The notes: a model not told the origin generated them from the letters alone. A stretch of DNA of 64,000 nt from Bacillus sp. MM2020_4 (GCF_011250555.1 NZ_JAANMZ010000003.1:153177-217176); one strand, 5' to 3'. Shown: positions 51,932 to 63,878, numbered from the stretch's first letter. Numbers and translations: made by a program.

Positions 51932-53599
51932 ATGAGTTGGACAGGGATTGCCTTATTTATACAGCTGTTTTTCGGAATTATTATTGGGCTGTATTTTTGG
52001 AATTTGCTAAGGAACCAGCGTACGCAAAAAGTGTCCATTGATCGGGAATCCCGGAAAGAAATGGAGCAGCTTCGCAAAATGCGATCAATATCCTTAACGG
52101 AACCATTATCTGAAAAAGTTCGTCCTTCAAGCTTCAATGATATTGTAGGCCAAGAGGATGGAATAAAATCATTAAAAGCAGCATTATGCGGCCCTAATCC
52201 GCAGCATGTGATCATTTACGGTCCACCAGGAGTTGGTAAAACAGCAGCGGCCCGACTTGTTTTAGAAGAAGCCAAAAAGAATGCAAAATCACCATTTAAG
52301 CCAGCATCTGTCTTTATTGAATTGGATGCAACAACGGCCCGATTTGATGAACGCGGGATTGCCGACCCGTTAATCGGCTCCGTCCATGACCCAATCTATC
52401 AAGGTGCCGGTGCCATGGGACAGGCTGGAATTCCACAGCCAAAACAAGGGGCAGTAACCAACGCACATGGCGGGGTTCTTTTTATCGATGAGATCGGTGA
52501 ACTGCATCCCATTCAAATGAACAAACTATTGAAAGTGTTGGAGGATCGGAAGGTGTTCCTTGAAAGCGCCTATTACCACGAAGAAAATAATCAGATCCCA
52601 ACGCATATCCATGATATTTTTAAAAATGGCCTTCCCGCCGATTTTCGTTTAATCGGAGCGACGACGAGAACGCCAAGTGAAATTCCTCCTGCCATTCGTT
52701 CGCGCTGTATGGAGGTATTCTTCCGTGATTTAAATCAGGAAGAAATTGTTGTCGTTGCTAGAAAAGCAGCCGAGAAAGTAAACCTAAAAATAAGCGAAAC
52801 AGGCGTTGAAACCTTATCTACATATGCAAGAAATGGCCGTGAGACGGTTAATATGATTCAAATTGCGGCGGGGCTTGCGATTACCGAAGACCGTGATTTT
52901 ATCAAGGATGAAGATATCGAGTGGGTTATCCATTCCAGTCAAATGACACCAAGAATGGAGCGGAAGATTAATGATATTTCGCACGTGGGTCTTGTGAATG
53001 GACTGGCTGTCTACGGGCCAAATTCCGGGGCACTACTGGAAATAGAAGTGACGGTTATCCCAGCAAAGGATAAGGGCTCGATTAATATTACTGGAATCGT
53101 GGAAGAAGAAAGTATTGGCGGCCAAGGTAAATCAATTCGCCGAAAGAGTATGGCGCGCGGATCGATTGAAAATGTTATTACTGTACTACGTTCAATGGGT
53201 GTACCGGCCAATGACTATGATATCCACGTGAATTTTCCCGGCGGTGTCCCGATTGATGGTCCATCAGCGGGTATCGCGATGGCAACAGGGATTTATTCTG
53301 CTATTTATAAAATTCCTATTGATAACACCGTGGCAATGACTGGGGAAATCAGTATTCATGGGAATGTCAAACCGATTGGCGGTGTCTATCCAAAGGTGAA
53401 AGCGGCACGGAAGGCTGGAGCCAAGACGGTGATTATCCCAGATGAGAATATGCAAACCATCTTAAATGAAATCGATGGAATTACCATTGTCCCTGTAACC
53501 CATCTACACGAAGTCTTTGAAATTGCCTTAGTCAATTCCTATCCTAAAATTGAAGCCATACCGGCATCGATTGAGTTAACGAAAAAAGAGTCAATTTGA
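51932..53599 (+). CDS. lonB: ATP-dependent protease LonB (forespore Lon)
   Basis: LonB is a membrane-anchored Lon-like protease used in the forespore. In the 555 residues an N-terminal membrane helix (about 5-24, GIALFIQLFFGIIIGLYFW) is followed by the AAA+ domain, with Walker [15 protein letters not shown] near residue 96 and Walker B VLFIDEIGELHP near residue 185. The C-terminal Lon protease domain has the Ser in PIDGPSAGIAMATG and the Lys in GGVYPKVKAARKAG. It lacks the large N-terminal domain of LonA. GGAGGGAAA precedes the ATG, and a sigma-F promoter lies 40 bases upstream. lonA follows as in B. subtilis. Confidence 0.95.
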   Translation: MSWTGIALFIQLFFGIIIGLYFWNLLRNQRTQKVSIDRESRKEMEQLRKMRSISLTEPLSEKVRPSSFNDIVGQEDGIKSLKAALCGPNPQHVIIYGPPGVGKTAAARLVLEEAKKNAKSPFKPASVFIELDATTARFDERGIADPLIGSVHDPIYQGAGAMGQAGIPQPKQGAVTNAHGGVLFIDEIGELHPIQMNKLLKVLEDRKVFLESAYYHEENNQIPTHIHDIFKNGLPADFRLIGATTRTPSEIPPAIRSRCMEVFFRDLNQEEIVVVARKAAEKVNLKISETGVETLSTYARNGRETVNMIQIAAGLAITEDRDFIKDEDIEWVIHSSQMTPRMERKINDISHVGLVNGLAVYGPNSGALLEIEVTVIPAKDKGSINITGIVEEESIGGQGKSIRRKSMARGSIENVITVLRSMGVPANDYDIHVNFPGGVPIDGPSAGIAMATGIYSAIYKIPIDNTVAMTGEISIHGNVKPIGGVYPKVKAARKAGAKTVIIPDENMQTILNEIDGITIVPVTHLHEVFEIALVNSYPKIEAIPASIELTKKESI

Positions 53600-53696
53600 G
53601 ATAAGCGCAAGTACCCTGGTCAGCGGCGTTTGGACTGGAGCGCTGTAGCTGGACAATTCTCAAGGTCAAAAATTTTATACTTTCTTTTAAAAAGAA

Positions 53697-53736
53697 AACT
53701 TCGGTTTGGTTGAAAAATCATACCGAAGTTTTTTTG
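53697..53736 (+). terminator. Intrinsic terminator after lonB
   Basis: AACTTCGGT (53697-53705) pairs with ACCGAAGTT (53722-53730), followed by seven T residues. Confidence 0.85.
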
Positions 53737-53890
53737 ATAGAAAAATGGGGATGATAATGATAGTGAAAAAGAGATTAGTCTCCACACTCTAAAAATAGAC
53801 ACGTAAAAACAAATAAGATAGAATTGTACAACAAAGACTATTCTGCTTTGAAGTAGAAAAAAGGATTTTTGCATGTGGAGGTGCAGTATT

Positions 53891-56218
53891 TTGGCGAAAA
53901 AGAACGAAATGATCGTCCCCCTCCTGCCGCTTCGTGGATTGCTTGTCTATCCAACAATGGTTCTTCATTTAGATGTAGGCCGGGAAAGATCTGTGCAGGC
54001 ACTTGAAAAAGCAATGGTAGATGACCATTTAATATTCTTAACGACTCAAAAGGATGTTTCCATTGATGAGCCGACTGAAGAGGACTTATATAAGCTTGGA
54101 ACATTAACGAAGGTTAAGCAAATGCTTAAACTGCCAAATGGAACCATTCGTGTTTTGGTAGAAGGCTTAAATAGAGCGGAAATTGTCGCGATATATGATG
54201 ACGAGGACTATTATTCCGTTAATATTGTTACATATGAGGATCCAGATACAAAAGATGTAGAAGACCAGGCCTTGATGAGAACAATGCTTGATTATTTCGA
54301 GCAATACATAAAATTATCGAAAAAGATTTCTGCCGAAACCTATGCATCGGTTGCTGATATTGAGGAACCGGGCAGAATGGCAGATATCATCGCGTCGCAT
54401 TTACCAATAAAGTTAAAAGAGAAGCAAGAGATCCTTGAGACGATTGATATCAAAGCGCGTGTAAATAGTGTCATTGATACGATTCATAATGAAAAAGAAG
54501 TCCTGAACCTTGAAAAGAAGATTGGCCAACGTGTAAAACGTTCGATGGAACGGACGCAAAAAGAATACTACCTTCGAGAGCAAATGAAAGCCATTCAAAA
54601 AGAATTAGGCGATAAAGAAGGTAAGACAGGTGAAATTGCGGATCTGACGAAGAAAATAGAAAAGAAGGGAATGCCGGATCATGTGCTAAAGACAGCAATG
54701 AAGGAGCTTGACCGTTATGAAAAAGTACCAACAAGCTCAGCCGAAAGTGCCGTTATCCGCAACTATATTGACTGGCTGATTTCCATCCCATGGTCTAAGA
54801 AGACGGAGGATGATATCGATATTCTTAGGGCCGAAAAGATTTTAAATCAAGACCATTACGGACTTGAAAAAGTAAAAGAGCGGGTGTTGGAATATTTAGC
54901 GGTACAAAAGCTGACAAATTCCTTAAAAGGACCGATTCTTTGTCTTGCAGGACCTCCGGGTGTTGGTAAAACAAGTCTTGCTCGTTCAGTGGCAACATCA
55001 CTTAATCGCAATTTTGTCCGTGTCTCGCTTGGCGGTGTCCGTGATGAATCCGAAATCCGCGGTCATAGAAGAACATATGTCGGGGCAATGCCGGGACGAA
55101 TCATTCAAGGGATGAAAAAGGCAGGCACAATTAATCCGGTCTTTTTACTTGATGAAATCGATAAAATGTCGAGTGATTTCCGTGGCGATCCATCAAGTGC
55201 AATGCTTGAGGTTTTAGATCCGGAGCAAAACCATAATTTTAGTGATCATTATATAGAAGAAACGTATGATTTATCGAAGGTTATGTTCATTGCAACAGCC
55301 AATAACCTCTCGACGATTCCGGGGCCGTTGTTGGACAGAATGGAGATCATAACCATTGCCGGCTATACCGAGCTTGAAAAGGTTCATATCTGCAGAGACC
55401 ATTTACTGCCAAAACAAATTAAAGAAAACGGCCTGACAAAAGGGATTCTTCAAGTTCGTGATGAAGCAATTCTAAAGGTGGTTCGATATTATACGCGTGA
55501 GGCAGGGGTGCGAAGCCTCGAGCGGCAAATGGCGACTATATGCCGGAAAACAGCGAAAATCATTGTTTCTGGTGAGAAAAAGCGCGTCATTATTACCGAA
55601 AAGAATGTAGAAGAATTTTTAGGAAAAACACGTTTCCATTATGGAATGGCAGAAGCAGAAGATCAAGTCGGGGTTGCTACAGGATTAGCTTATACTACGG
55701 TTGGCGGCGATACCCTGCAAATCGAGGTTTCACTTTCGCCTGGTAAAGGCAAACTCGTATTAACAGGTAAGCTTGGGGATGTTATGAAGGAATCGGCACA
55801 AGCTGCTTTTAGTTATATTCGCTCTAAAGCCGGGGTTCTTGGGATTGCCGAAGATTTTCATGAAAAATATGATATCCATATTCATGTTCCTGAGGGCGCA
55901 GTTCCGAAAGATGGCCCATCTGCAGGGATCACAATGGCAACAGCACTTGTATCGGCCTTAACCGGCAGACCGATTCGTAAGGAAGTGGGGATGACAGGTG
56001 AAATTACTTTACGGGGAAGAGTATTGCCGATTGGCGGCTTAAAGGAAAAAACACTAAGCGCCCATCGCGCTGGGCTGACAAAGATCATTCTTCCGAAGGA
56101 TAATATAAAAGATATTGATGATATTCCTGAAAGTATCCGAAATGATTTAGAATTTGTCCCGGTATCCCATGTGGACGAAGTGCTGAAGCACGCCCTTTTA
56201 GAAGGTGGTGCCCGATGA
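53891..56218 (+). CDS. lonA: ATP-dependent protease LonA
   Basis: LonA degrades damaged and regulatory proteins in the cytosol. The 775 residues have the N-terminal LAN domain (1-210; [20 protein letters not shown]), coiled-coil linker, AAA+ module with Walker [16 protein letters not shown] near 354 and Walker [15 protein letters not shown], and the protease domain with the catalytic dyad S677 ([10 protein letters not shown]) and K720 ([14 protein letters not shown]). TTG 53891 is the start because GGAGGTG lies at the right distance; the ATG at 53873 overlaps that site. Its last bases overlap engB by four. Confidence 0.97.
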   Translation: MAKKNEMIVPLLPLRGLLVYPTMVLHLDVGRERSVQALEKAMVDDHLIFLTTQKDVSIDEPTEEDLYKLGTLTKVKQMLKLPNGTIRVLVEGLNRAEIVAIYDDEDYYSVNIVTYEDPDTKDVEDQALMRTMLDYFEQYIKLSKKISAETYASVADIEEPGRMADIIASHLPIKLKEKQEILETIDIKARVNSVIDTIHNEKEVLNLEKKIGQRVKRSMERTQKEYYLREQMKAIQKELGDKEGKTGEIADLTKKIEKKGMPDHVLKTAMKELDRYEKVPTSSAESAVIRNYIDWLISIPWSKKTEDDIDILRAEKILNQDHYGLEKVKERVLEYLAVQKLTNSLKGPILCLAGPPGVGKTSLARSVATSLNRNFVRVSLGGVRDESEIRGHRRTYVGAMPGRIIQGMKKAGTINPVFLLDEIDKMSSDFRGDPSSAMLEVLDPEQNHNFSDHYIEETYDLSKVMFIATANNLSTIPGPLLDRMEIITIAGYTELEKVHICRDHLLPKQIKENGLTKGILQVRDEAILKVVRYYTREAGVRSLERQMATICRKTAKIIVSGEKKRVIITEKNVEEFLGKTRFHYGMAEAEDQVGVATGLAYTTVGGDTLQIEVSLSPGKGKLVLTGKLGDVMKESAQAAFSYIRSKAGVLGIAEDFHEKYDIHIHVPEGAVPKDGPSAGITMATALVSALTGRPIRKEVGMTGEITLRGRVLPIGGLKEKTLSAHRAGLTKIILPKDNIKDIDDIPESIRNDLEFVPVSHVDEVLKHALLEGGAR

Positions 56219-56796
56219 AGGTAGTGAGTTCAGATATTGTCATTAGTGCCGTGAAACCGGATCAGTATCCGGAAACAGAACTGCCGGAATTTGCCCTTGC
56301 TGGCCGCTCAAATGTTGGTAAATCATCTTTTATTAATAAAATGCTAAACCGGAAAGGTTTAGCCAGAATTTCATCGAAACCTGGTAAAACACAGACCCTA
56401 AACTTTTACCTAATCAATGAAATCCTTCATTTTGTCGATGTCCCTGGTTACGGGTATGCAAAGGTATCAAAGTCTGAGCGTGCGGCTTGGGGGAAGATGA
56501 TTGAAACCTATTTTACCAGTCGCGAACAGTTGCGTGCAGCCGTTTTGATCGTTGACCTCCGCCATCCGCCGACAAGAGACGATATTATGATGTATGACTT
56601 TTTAAAGCATTACGAAATTCCATGTGTCATCATAGCCACTAAAGCGGATAAAATCCCTAAAGGGAAATGGCAAAAGCATCTAAAAGTAACCCGAGAAACT
56701 CTAGATCTTGATAAAAATGACCATCTCCTGCTGTTTTCATCCGAAACCGGTGAAGGAAAAGATCAAGCCTGGAAAATATTACAAAGCTATATGTAA
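56215..56796 (+). CDS. engB: Ribosome biogenesis GTPase EngB (YsxC)
   Basis: An essential GTPase for 50S assembly, 193 residues. The G motifs are all present: G1 [12 protein letters not shown] (about 31-42), G2 T in [11 protein letters not shown]3 DVPGYGYA, G4 ATKADKIP and G5 FSSETGEG. The ATG overlaps the lonA stop (ATGA), so translation is coupled. This lonA-ysxC pair is conserved in bacilli. A bidirectional terminator follows. Confidence 0.97.
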   Translation: MKVVSSDIVISAVKPDQYPETELPEFALAGRSNVGKSSFINKMLNRKGLARISSKPGKTQTLNFYLINEILHFVDVPGYGYAKVSKSERAAWGKMIETYFTSREQLRAAVLIVDLRHPPTRDDIMMYDFLKHYEIPCVIIATKADKIPKGKWQKHLKVTRETLDLDKNDHLLLFSSETGEGKDQAWKILQSYM

Positions 56797-56843
56797 AAAA
56801 ATAACCGTCAGCGCAATCAATATGCGCGGGCGGTTATTTTTTC
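56795..56843. terminator. Bidirectional terminator between engB and the convergent membrane protein gene
   Basis: A stem built from AATAACCG and CGGTTATT, with an inner GCGC/GCGC pairing, is flanked by A6 on one side and T6 on the other, so it can act on both strands. Confidence 0.85.
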
Positions 56844-57322
56844 TTTTTTAGCAGAAAATAGATACCAACAACAATTAAAAGAGCAGGCCAAAACTTCCAA
56901 ATGATATTCATTCCGTTTTGCAGCAAACCAAAATAACTGGCAATTTTATCATAAAAAAGCAGCAGTACTGCTAAAATAAGAAAAAGGAATGCTTGAAACA
57001 GCCCATTGTTCGTCTTTTGAAAGCGAAGGAAAAAGCCTATTGAAATGATAAGGATTAACATGCCAATTGTATTTGTGGGCCAGAATGGTACATGCCCTGA
57101 TAGATGAAAGTGTAGTCCGAATCCACTCATAATCACCCCGGGGAGGATGGCTTCATAATCTCTTGCTGAAAAGCCTTGACCCAAAAAAGCAATTCCGACA
57201 ATAATGAGCAATGTCGGCCAGGTGAAAAATGCTTGAAAAAGTGTTATACCTGCCTGCTGCAATAAAAAGTAAGCCCCAAATCCGATAAGAATAATCCCTG
57301 GGAAAATTCGTTGATTTTTCAT
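56834..57322 (-). CDS. LiaI-LiaF-type small membrane protein
   Basis: A 162-residue membrane protein with about six short helices arranged as repeated pairs (FPGIILIGFGAYFLLQQAG; WPTLLIIVGIAFLGQGF; ILPGVIMSGFGLHFHL; TIGMLILIISIGFFLRF; FLILAVLLLFYD; WPALLIVVGIYFLLKKKK). The repeated 'WPxLLIxVG' pattern is that of the LiaI-LiaF-like transmembrane region. The function is unknown; the fold occurs in envelope-stress proteins. ATG at 57322 is used (GGAAGTGGTG upstream, start of the hydrophobic part); a longer frame to 57472 adds 50 polar residues without a ribosome binding site. Confidence 0.75.
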   Translation of the reverse strand: MKNQRIFPGIILIGFGAYFLLQQAGITLFQAFFTWPTLLIIVGIAFLGQGFSARDYEAILPGVIMSGFGLHFHLSGHVPFWPTNTIGMLILIISIGFFLRFQKTNNGLFQAFLFLILAVLLLFYDKIASYFGLLQNGMNIIWKFWPALLIVVGIYFLLKKKK

Positions 57323-57522
57323 TGAAAAACACCACTTCCAATAAGGTTTACTTGAATCTAGTCTATTTTTTTGGTACTGTACATAGGGAAGTAATTTATC
57401 CTCATATATTTTTTTACTATAAGAATAGCCGACTAGGCCATTCCAACGGCCAGTTTTACTATATCTTATCACATAGTTTCATTTTCTGTTCACATTTTTC
57501 GGGTAAAAGTTGAAATTGCTCA

Positions 57523-57531
57523 TGGTATAAT
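57523..57531 (+). promoter_or_regulatory. Extended -10 promoter of the hem operon
   Basis: TGGTATAAT (57523-57531) is an extended -10 element; the -35 region is poor. It lies ~45 bases before hemA. Confidence 0.6.
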
Positions 57532-57576
57532 CTTACTAGTTACTACTGTAATCTTATTGGGGGTGTAATTAACTAA

Positions 57577-58920
57577 ATGCATATAGTCGTCATAGGTCTT
57601 AACTATAAAACTGCCCCAGTAGAAATCCGTGAGCGGTTAACATTCAATGAAACCGACCTTGTGGATGCCATTAAAAAATTAAACACGAAAAAAAGCATCT
57701 TAGAAAATATCATTTTGTCTACTTGTAATCGTACAGAAATTTATGCGGTTGTCGATCAGCTACATACCGGCCGCTATTATATTAAAGAATTTCTATCTGA
57801 ATGGTTTGGAATGGATCAAACCGAATTTTCGCCGTTTTTATTCGTTTATGAAGACGACGGAGCGATTGAACATTTATTTAATGTAACGTGCGGACTTAAT
57901 TCTATGGTATTAGGGGAAACGCAAATTCTTGGACAGGTGCGAACAAGCTTTATGGTAGCACAGCAAGAAGAAACGACTGGATCGGTATTTAACCATTTGT
58001 TTAAACAAGCGATTACCGTGGCAAAACGAGGCCATTCAGAAACCGATATTGGTGCCAATGCTGTATCAGTCAGCTACGCTGCTGTTGAATTGGCAAAAAA
58101 AATCTTCGGTTCGCTTGCGAAAAAGCATGTGTTAATTTTTGGGGCAGGGAAAATGGGCGAATTAGCAGCCCAAAACCTGCATGGGAACGGCGTGGAAAAA
58201 GTAACAGTCATCAACCGTACGTATGATAAAGCCATGGTGCTTGCGAGCCGCTTTAACGGTGAAGCCCGATCATTAGCGGAACTGGAGAAATCACTTGTAG
58301 AAGCAGATATTTTAATCAGTTCCACGGGTTCAAAGGATTTTGTCATTTCAAAAGAAACGATGGCTCGTGTTGAGAAAAAGCGTAGAGGAAAACCGTTATT
58401 CATGGTTGATATTGCTGTTCCACGTGACTTGGATCCAAGAATTGCTGAGCTCGAGAATGTCTTTTTATACGATATTGACGACTTAGAGGGAATTGTCCAG
58501 GCTAATTTACAGGAACGTCAGAAAGCAGCGGCAAAAATTAGGCTTATGATCGAAAAGGAAATTGTTGAATTTAATCATTGGCTTGGCATGCTTGGTGTAG
58601 TCCCTGTGATTTCAGCCTTACGGGAAAAAGCCCTAGCGATTCAAGCTGAAACGATGGTTAGTTTAGAAAGAAAGCTGCCAAACTTATCTGATCGCGATAT
58701 GAAAGTGTTAAATAAACATACAAAAAGCATCATCAATCAGCTATTAAAAGATCCTATATTACAAGCGAAGGAATTGGCCGCAAGACCGGATGCGGATCAG
58801 GCAATGGAATTCTTTATGAAGATATTTAATATTGAAGAGCTTGTTCAAGATCAACATTTGAAAATAGCCGAAACGAATAAAATGCAGGTTGGAGAAGTCC
58901 AGGCTTCTTTTCAGTCATAA
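57577..58920 (+). CDS. hemA: Glutamyl-tRNA reductase
   Basis: HemA reduces Glu-tRNA to glutamate-1-semialdehyde, the first committed step of C5-pathway haem synthesis. The 447 residues contain the catalytic C50 in [11 protein letters not shown], the substrate part [17 protein letters not shown], the NADPH-binding domain [17 protein letters not shown] (about 187-203), and the helical dimerisation tail. GGGGGTG precedes the ATG. It is the first of hemAXCDBL. In B. subtilis the operon is under PerR and HemA is limited by HemX; no clear PerR box was seen here. Confidence 0.97.
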   Translation: MHIVVIGLNYKTAPVEIRERLTFNETDLVDAIKKLNTKKSILENIILSTCNRTEIYAVVDQLHTGRYYIKEFLSEWFGMDQTEFSPFLFVYEDDGAIEHLFNVTCGLNSMVLGETQILGQVRTSFMVAQQEETTGSVFNHLFKQAITVAKRGHSETDIGANAVSVSYAAVELAKKIFGSLAKKHVLIFGAGKMGELAAQNLHGNGVEKVTVINRTYDKAMVLASRFNGEARSLAELEKSLVEADILISSTGSKDFVISKETMARVEKKRRGKPLFMVDIAVPRDLDPRIAELENVFLYDIDDLEGIVQANLQERQKAAAKIRLMIEKEIVEFNHWLGMLGVVPVISALREKALAIQAETMVSLERKLPNLSDRDMKVLNKHTKSIINQLLKDPILQAKELAARPDADQAMEFFMKIFNIEELVQDQHLKIAETNKMQVGEVQASFQS

Positions 58921-58935
58921 GGGGGCCACGCGGCT

Positions 58936-59769
58936 ATGTTTGACCTTTTTATGACAAGGCTGCATGAACTAACAGTTGTTCTATATGCCTTCAGCGTGTT
59001 GTTATACTTTTTTGACTTTATTCACCATAACCGGAAGGCAAACCGTATTGCCTTCTGGTTACTTGCATTTGTATGGGTTTTACAAACGGTGTTCCTAGTG
59101 ATCTATATGACGAAAACAGGCAGGTTCCCGGTACTCACGATCTTTGAGGGACTCTATTTTTATGCCTGGGTATTAGTAACATTGTCAATTGGGATAAATC
59201 ACTTACTTCGGGTTGATTTTATCGTCTTTTTTACAAACATCCTTGGTTTTACCGTGATGGCCATTCATACCTTTGCTCCGATGCAATACTCATCGCATAT
59301 CATGGCAAAGCAGCTAGTATCGGAATTGTTGTTGATCCATATTACGATGGCGATTTTGTCTTACGGGGCCTTTTCATTATCCTTTGTCTTTTCGTCATTA
59401 TACCTGCTTCAATATGATTTATTGAAACGAAAAAAATGGGGAACACGCCTTTTACGGCTGGCAGATTTAGAGAAATTAGAAAAGTCATCTTACATATTGG
59501 CCGTCATCGGTGTTCCGATGCTGCTTCTAAGTGTGATCTTAGGTCTGCAGTGGGCATTTCTTAAGGTTCCGGGGATGCCGTGGTACGATATGAAAATTAT
59601 CGGATCGTTCTTGTTACTTACGGCCTATAGCATCTATTTATATTTACGAATTGCGAAAAACATATCCGGCAAGAAATTAGCCATTTGGAATACAGGATCA
59701 TTTTTAATCGTATTAATAAACTTTTTCTTATTTGGTCAATTATCATCGTTTCATTTATGGTATGCATAA
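58936..59769 (+). CDS. hemX: HemX, CcsA-like membrane protein controlling HemA level
   Basis: A 277-residue integral membrane protein with about eight helices, of the HemX/CcsA cytochrome-assembly family. The W-rich region typical of CcsA is reduced; VLQTVFLVIYMTKTGRFPVLTIFEGLYFYAW and LGLQWAFLKVPGMPWYDMKI are recognisable. In B. subtilis HemX lowers the amount of HemA. It starts 15 bases after hemA and is followed 15 bases later by hemC, so it is in the operon. Confidence 0.93.
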   Translation: MFDLFMTRLHELTVVLYAFSVLLYFFDFIHHNRKANRIAFWLLAFVWVLQTVFLVIYMTKTGRFPVLTIFEGLYFYAWVLVTLSIGINHLLRVDFIVFFTNILGFTVMAIHTFAPMQYSSHIMAKQLVSELLLIHITMAILSYGAFSLSFVFSSLYLLQYDLLKRKKWGTRLLRLADLEKLEKSSYILAVIGVPMLLLSVILGLQWAFLKVPGMPWYDMKIIGSFLLLTAYSIYLYLRIAKNISGKKLAIWNTGSFLIVLINFFLFGQLSSFHLWYA

Positions 59770-59784
59770 CCCTAGGAGGCAGTC

Positions 59785-60726
59785 ATGAGAAAAATTATTG
59801 TTGGTTCAAGACGGAGTAAATTAGCGTTAACACAAACAAATTGGGTAATGGATCAGCTGAAAAAACTTGATCCATCCTTCGAATTTGAAGTCAAAGAAAT
59901 TGTTACGAAAGGGGATAAAATCCTTGACGTTACCCTTTCTAAAGTTGGTGGTAAGGGGTTATTTGTAAAAGAAATCGAGCAGGCGATGCTTGATAAAGAG
60001 ATTGATATGGCGGTTCATAGTATGAAAGACATGCCTGCCGTCCTGCCTGAAGGGTTGACGATTGGCTGTATTCCATTCCGTGAAGATCACCGCGATGCCC
60101 TTATTTCAAAAGGCCATGTAAAATTAAACGATTTAAAGCCAGGTGCGATTATTGGTACGAGCAGCCTGCGCCGCAGTGCCCAGCTATTGGTGCAGCGCCC
60201 GGATTTAGAGATTAAATGGATTCGCGGTAATGTTGATACAAGATTAGCAAAATTAGAAACAGATGAATACGATGCGATTATTTTAGCAGCTGCTGGCCTT
60301 TCCCGCCTAGGTTGGACTTCCGATGTCGTAACGGAGTTTCTAGATGCCGATATTTGTATTCCTGCTGTAGGTCAAGGGGCATTATCCATTGAATGCCGCG
60401 AAGATGATAAAGAATTACTAGAGCTTTTTGAAAAATTCACTTGCAAGAAAACGATGAGAGCGGTTCGTGCTGAACGTGCATTCCTTCAAAAAATGGAGGG
60501 CGGCTGTCAGGTACCAATTGCCGGCTTCGCTCGCATTGATGATGCAACAGATGAAGTAGTATTAAATGTATTAGTTGCTTCACCTGAAGGACATGATGTC
60601 TTCAAGGAAGAACTTCGCGGCCAAAATCCAGAAGAACTTGGTAATCAAGCTGCCGATTTATTAATTGAAAAAGGTGCTAAGGATTTGATTGACAGGGTCA
60701 AACGGGAGCTTGAGGGTCAATGCTAA
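59785..60726 (+). CDS. hemC: Porphobilinogen deaminase (hydroxymethylbilane synthase)
   Basis: HemC joins four porphobilinogen units into hydroxymethylbilane. The 313-residue enzyme has the substrate-binding arginines in GSRRSKLAL and [10 protein letters not shown], the catalytic Asp in [11 protein letters not shown], and the dipyrromethane-cofactor cysteine C241 in [19 protein letters not shown] precedes the ATG. It overlaps hemD by 7 bases, so translation is probably coupled. Confidence 0.97.
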   Translation: MRKIIVGSRRSKLALTQTNWVMDQLKKLDPSFEFEVKEIVTKGDKILDVTLSKVGGKGLFVKEIEQAMLDKEIDMAVHSMKDMPAVLPEGLTIGCIPFREDHRDALISKGHVKLNDLKPGAIIGTSSLRRSAQLLVQRPDLEIKWIRGNVDTRLAKLETDEYDAIILAAAGLSRLGWTSDVVTEFLDADICIPAVGQGALSIECREDDKELLELFEKFTCKKTMRAVRAERAFLQKMEGGCQVPIAGFARIDDATDEVVLNVLVASPEGHDVFKEELRGQNPEELGNQAADLLIEKGAKDLIDRVKRELEGQC

Positions 60727-61502
60727 AATCTTTACCATTGCTTGATAAAAAAGTTCTCGTTCCAAGAGGAAAAAATCAAGCAAAACCGTTTGTTGAGTTG
60801 GTTGAAAGGTACGGAGGGACTCCTGTGGAAATCCCTCTCATCGCCTTCCGGCCGACTGCACAAAATCAGCGCCTTCACGATTGTTTGATGGCCCTTGATA
60901 CATATGATTGGATTATTTTTACGAGTAACGTTACCGTTGACACTTTTTTTTCTTTTTTTGATAAGGCCTGTTCCTCTTTTCCAAAGATAGCTGTGATTGG
61001 CAAAAAGACTGCAGATGTCTTGCAGCATAGGGGCCATCAAGTGGAATTTGTCCCGTCATCCTTTGTAGCTGAAAGTTTTGTTGAAGAGTTTTTACCGTAT
61101 GTAAATAGTGGTGCAAGGGTATTGCTTCCAAAGGGGAATCTCGCCCGGGAATATATCGCCAGTGCGTTAACGGAAGCCGGGGCTGTAGTGGACGAGGTAG
61201 TTATTTATGAAACCTACATGCCGGAAGATAGCCGTGTAAAGCTTACGAAGATGTTAGCTGATCACCAGCTGGACATCCTTACGTTTACTAGTCCATCGAC
61301 TGTCGACCATCTAATGGATGTCGTCAGGGAACATGGTTTAGAGGAACAGATGGAGAGGTGTCTGATAGGCTGTATCGGGCCGGTCACTGAGAAAAAGTTA
61401 CAGGAATATGGACTAACGGTACATGCTTCACCGGAGGAGTATACTGTGGCGGAAATGATTAAAAGCATGATTACTTATTTGGAGAAGGGATCCGCTGTTT
61501 GA
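60720..61502 (+). CDS. hemD: Uroporphyrinogen-III synthase
   Basis: HemD closes hydroxymethylbilane to uroporphyrinogen III with inversion of ring D. The 260-residue protein is low in sequence conservation, as usual, but keeps [47 protein letters not shown], the central [16 protein letters not shown] and [13 protein letters not shown], with [17 protein letters not shown] near the end. The context (hemC overlap, hemB after it) settles the assignment. Confidence 0.94.
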   Translation: MLKSLPLLDKKVLVPRGKNQAKPFVELVERYGGTPVEIPLIAFRPTAQNQRLHDCLMALDTYDWIIFTSNVTVDTFFSFFDKACSSFPKIAVIGKKTADVLQHRGHQVEFVPSSFVAESFVEEFLPYVNSGARVLLPKGNLAREYIASALTEAGAVVDEVVIYETYMPEDSRVKLTKMLADHQLDILTFTSPSTVDHLMDVVREHGLEEQMERCLIGCIGPVTEKKLQEYGLTVHASPEEYTVAEMIKSMITYLEKGSAV

Positions 61503-61558
61503 AAACAGTGCTTCGCGAGTAAAAGGAAATGTTACTTATTTTAGGGGGTAAACACATA

Positions 61559-62539
61559 ATGGAATTACAATTTTCACGTCATCGCCGTTTACGCTCAAGT
61601 GCCAATATGCGCGCGCTTGTCCGAGAAAATCACTTAAGAGCGGAGGATTTCATTTATCCGCTGTTTATTTATGAAGGTGAAAATATTCGCAATGAGGTAT
61701 CATCCATGCCTGGAGTATTCCAAGTATCGATGGACAATCTTAAAGAAGAAATGGATGATATCGTCGCTCACGGGATAAAATCTGTCTTATTATTCGGGAT
61801 TCCGAAGACGAAGGATGCCTGTGGTGAGCAAGCGTATCACGACCATGGTATTGTGCAAGTTGCCACACGTTATATTAAAGAAAACTATCCAGAAATAATT
61901 GTTGTTGCCGATACATGTTTGTGTGAATACACTGACCACGGCCACTGTGGTGTGATTGAAGGGGAGAAAGTCCTTAACGACGAATCGCTTGAATTGCTTG
62001 TTAAAACGGCAATTGCCCAAGCGAAAGCGGGTGCCGACATTATTGCCCCATCCAACATGATGGACGGCTTTGTGGCAGCCATTCGTGCTGGTCTGGACGA
62101 AGCCGGTTTCACAGAAATCCCTGTTATGTCTTATGCTGTTAAATATGCATCTGCCTTCTACGGTCCATTCCGTGAGGCTGCGGAGGGTGCTCCGCAATTT
62201 GGCGACCGTAAAACTTATCAAATGGATCCGGCTAACCGGATGGAAGCATTTAGAGAAGCAGAATCTGATGTCCAAGAGGGCGCTGACTTTTTAATTGTAA
62301 AACCAGGTATGCCATATCTTGATATCGTCCGTGATATAAAAAATAACTTTAACCTGCCTGTAGTTATTTACAACGTAAGCGGTGAATATGCCATGATTAA
62401 AGCAGCCGCTGGGAACGGCTGGGTTGATGAGAAAAAGACCGTGCTTGAAATGCTGGTTGGTATGAAGCGTGCCGGAGCAGATTTAATTATTACCTATCAT
62501 GCAAAAGATGCCTGCCGCTGGTTAAAAGAAGACCAATAA
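61559..62539 (+). CDS. hemB: Delta-aminolevulinic acid dehydratase (porphobilinogen synthase)
   Basis: HemB condenses two 5-aminolevulinate molecules to porphobilinogen. In the 326 residues, zinc ligands are in [14 protein letters not shown] (C120, C122 and the third Cys at about 130), so it is the zinc-dependent type. The Schiff-base lysines are in [14 protein letters not shown] and [14 protein letters not shown] 61559 follows TTAGGGGG; an ATG at 61529 would add ten residues. It lies between hemD and hemL. Confidence 0.97.
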   Translation: MELQFSRHRRLRSSANMRALVRENHLRAEDFIYPLFIYEGENIRNEVSSMPGVFQVSMDNLKEEMDDIVAHGIKSVLLFGIPKTKDACGEQAYHDHGIVQVATRYIKENYPEIIVVADTCLCEYTDHGHCGVIEGEKVLNDESLELLVKTAIAQAKAGADIIAPSNMMDGFVAAIRAGLDEAGFTEIPVMSYAVKYASAFYGPFREAAEGAPQFGDRKTYQMDPANRMEAFREAESDVQEGADFLIVKPGMPYLDIVRDIKNNFNLPVVIYNVSGEYAMIKAAAGNGWVDEKKTVLEMLVGMKRAGADLIITYHAKDACRWLKEDQ

Positions 62540-62564
62540 TCACTTTTTGAAAAGAGGGAAAAAA

Positions 62565-63851
62565 ATGCGTTCGTATACGAAATCGATTGAAGCATTTAAA
62601 GAAGCCCAAAACCTAATGCCAGGCGGCGTAAACAGCCCCGTACGCGCTTTTAAATCCGTTGGTATGAGCCCGATTTTTATGGAAAGAGGCAAAGGATCAA
62701 AAGTTTACGATATTGATGGCAATGAGTATATTGATTATGTACTTTCATGGGGTCCACTCATTCTTGGACACTCCAACGACCGTGTTGTCGAAGCTTTGAA
62801 AAAAACGGCTGAAAACGGTACAAGCTTTGGTGCTCCAACATTGTTAGAAAACAAATTGGCCCAGCTTGTGATTGAACGTGTGCCATCCATCGAAGTTGTG
62901 CGGATGGTTAACTCAGGAACAGAGGCAACGATGAGTGCCCTTCGTTTGGCAAGAGGCTATACTGGCCGTAACAAAATTTTAAAATTTGAAGGCTGCTACC
63001 ATGGCCACGGTGATTCCTTATTGATTAAAGCGGGTTCAGGTGTGGCCACACTTGGTTTGCCGGACAGCCCCGGGGTCCCAGAAGGCATTGCCAAAAATAC
63101 CATCACGGTGCCATATAATGACCTTGAAAGTGTCAAATATGCATTTGAACAATTTGGCGATGATATCGCTTGTATCATCGTTGAACCTGTCGCTGGTAAC
63201 ATGGGTCTAGTCCCGCCGCTTCCAGGCTTCCTAGAAGGTTTACGTGAAATTACAACTACAAACGGTTCATTGCTCATTTTTGATGAAGTCATGACCGGTT
63301 TCCGTGTCGGTTACAATTGCGCACAAGGCTATTTTAATATAACTCCTGACATTACCTGTCTTGGAAAAGTAATCGGCGGCGGTCTTCCTGTTGGTGCATA
63401 CGGCGGTAAGGCAGAAATCATGCAGCAAATTGCTCCAAGCGGTCCGATTTACCAAGCGGGTACCCTTTCAGGCAACCCTTTGGCGATGACGGCTGGGCTA
63501 GAAACGCTTAGCCAGTTAACACCAGATCACTACAAGGAGTTTATCCGTAAAGGTGACTTGCTTCAAAAAGGCTTTGAGGCGGCTGCTGAAAAATATGATA
63601 TTCCCATTTCCTTTAACCGTGCAGGGTCTATGATTGGTTTCTTCTTTACGAACGAAGCTGTTATTAATTATGAAAAAGCCAAGACCTCTAATTTGGAATT
63701 CTTTGCAGCCTATTACCGCGAAATGGCCAACCAAGGGGTATTCTTACCACCTTCACAGTTTGAAGGCCTATTCCTATCCACGGAGCATTCTGATGTGGAT
63801 ATTGAAAAGACAATTAAAGCAGCAGAGGTTGCTTTTTCGAAGCTTAAATAA
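62565..63851 (+). CDS. hemL: Glutamate-1-semialdehyde 2,1-aminomutase
   Basis: HemL converts glutamate-1-semialdehyde to 5-aminolevulinate with PLP/PMP. The 428 residues start [20 protein letters not shown]. The PLP lysine is K268 in [17 protein letters not shown], the cofactor Asp is in [13 protein letters not shown], and the substrate region [17 protein letters not shown] is present. ATG 62565 follows AAGAGGGA. It is the last gene of the hem operon. The usual spoVID neighbour is replaced in this window by an insertion sequence. Confidence 0.97.
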   Translation: MRSYTKSIEAFKEAQNLMPGGVNSPVRAFKSVGMSPIFMERGKGSKVYDIDGNEYIDYVLSWGPLILGHSNDRVVEALKKTAENGTSFGAPTLLENKLAQLVIERVPSIEVVRMVNSGTEATMSALRLARGYTGRNKILKFEGCYHGHGDSLLIKAGSGVATLGLPDSPGVPEGIAKNTITVPYNDLESVKYAFEQFGDDIACIIVEPVAGNMGLVPPLPGFLEGLREITTTNGSLLIFDEVMTGFRVGYNCAQGYFNITPDITCLGKVIGGGLPVGAYGGKAEIMQQIAPSGPIYQAGTLSGNPLAMTAGLETLSQLTPDHYKEFIRKGDLLQKGFEAAAEKYDIPISFNRAGSMIGFFFTNEAVINYEKAKTSNLEFFAAYYREMANQGVFLPPSQFEGLFLSTEHSDVDIEKTIKAAEVAFSKLK

Positions 63852-63878
63852 TTTAGCGCAGCACCCACTTGATTTGAT

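Noticed and set aside
57480..57576. PerR box upstream of hemA
   Set aside because: No sequence close to TTATAATNATTATAA was found, so control by PerR is not claimed from the sequence.
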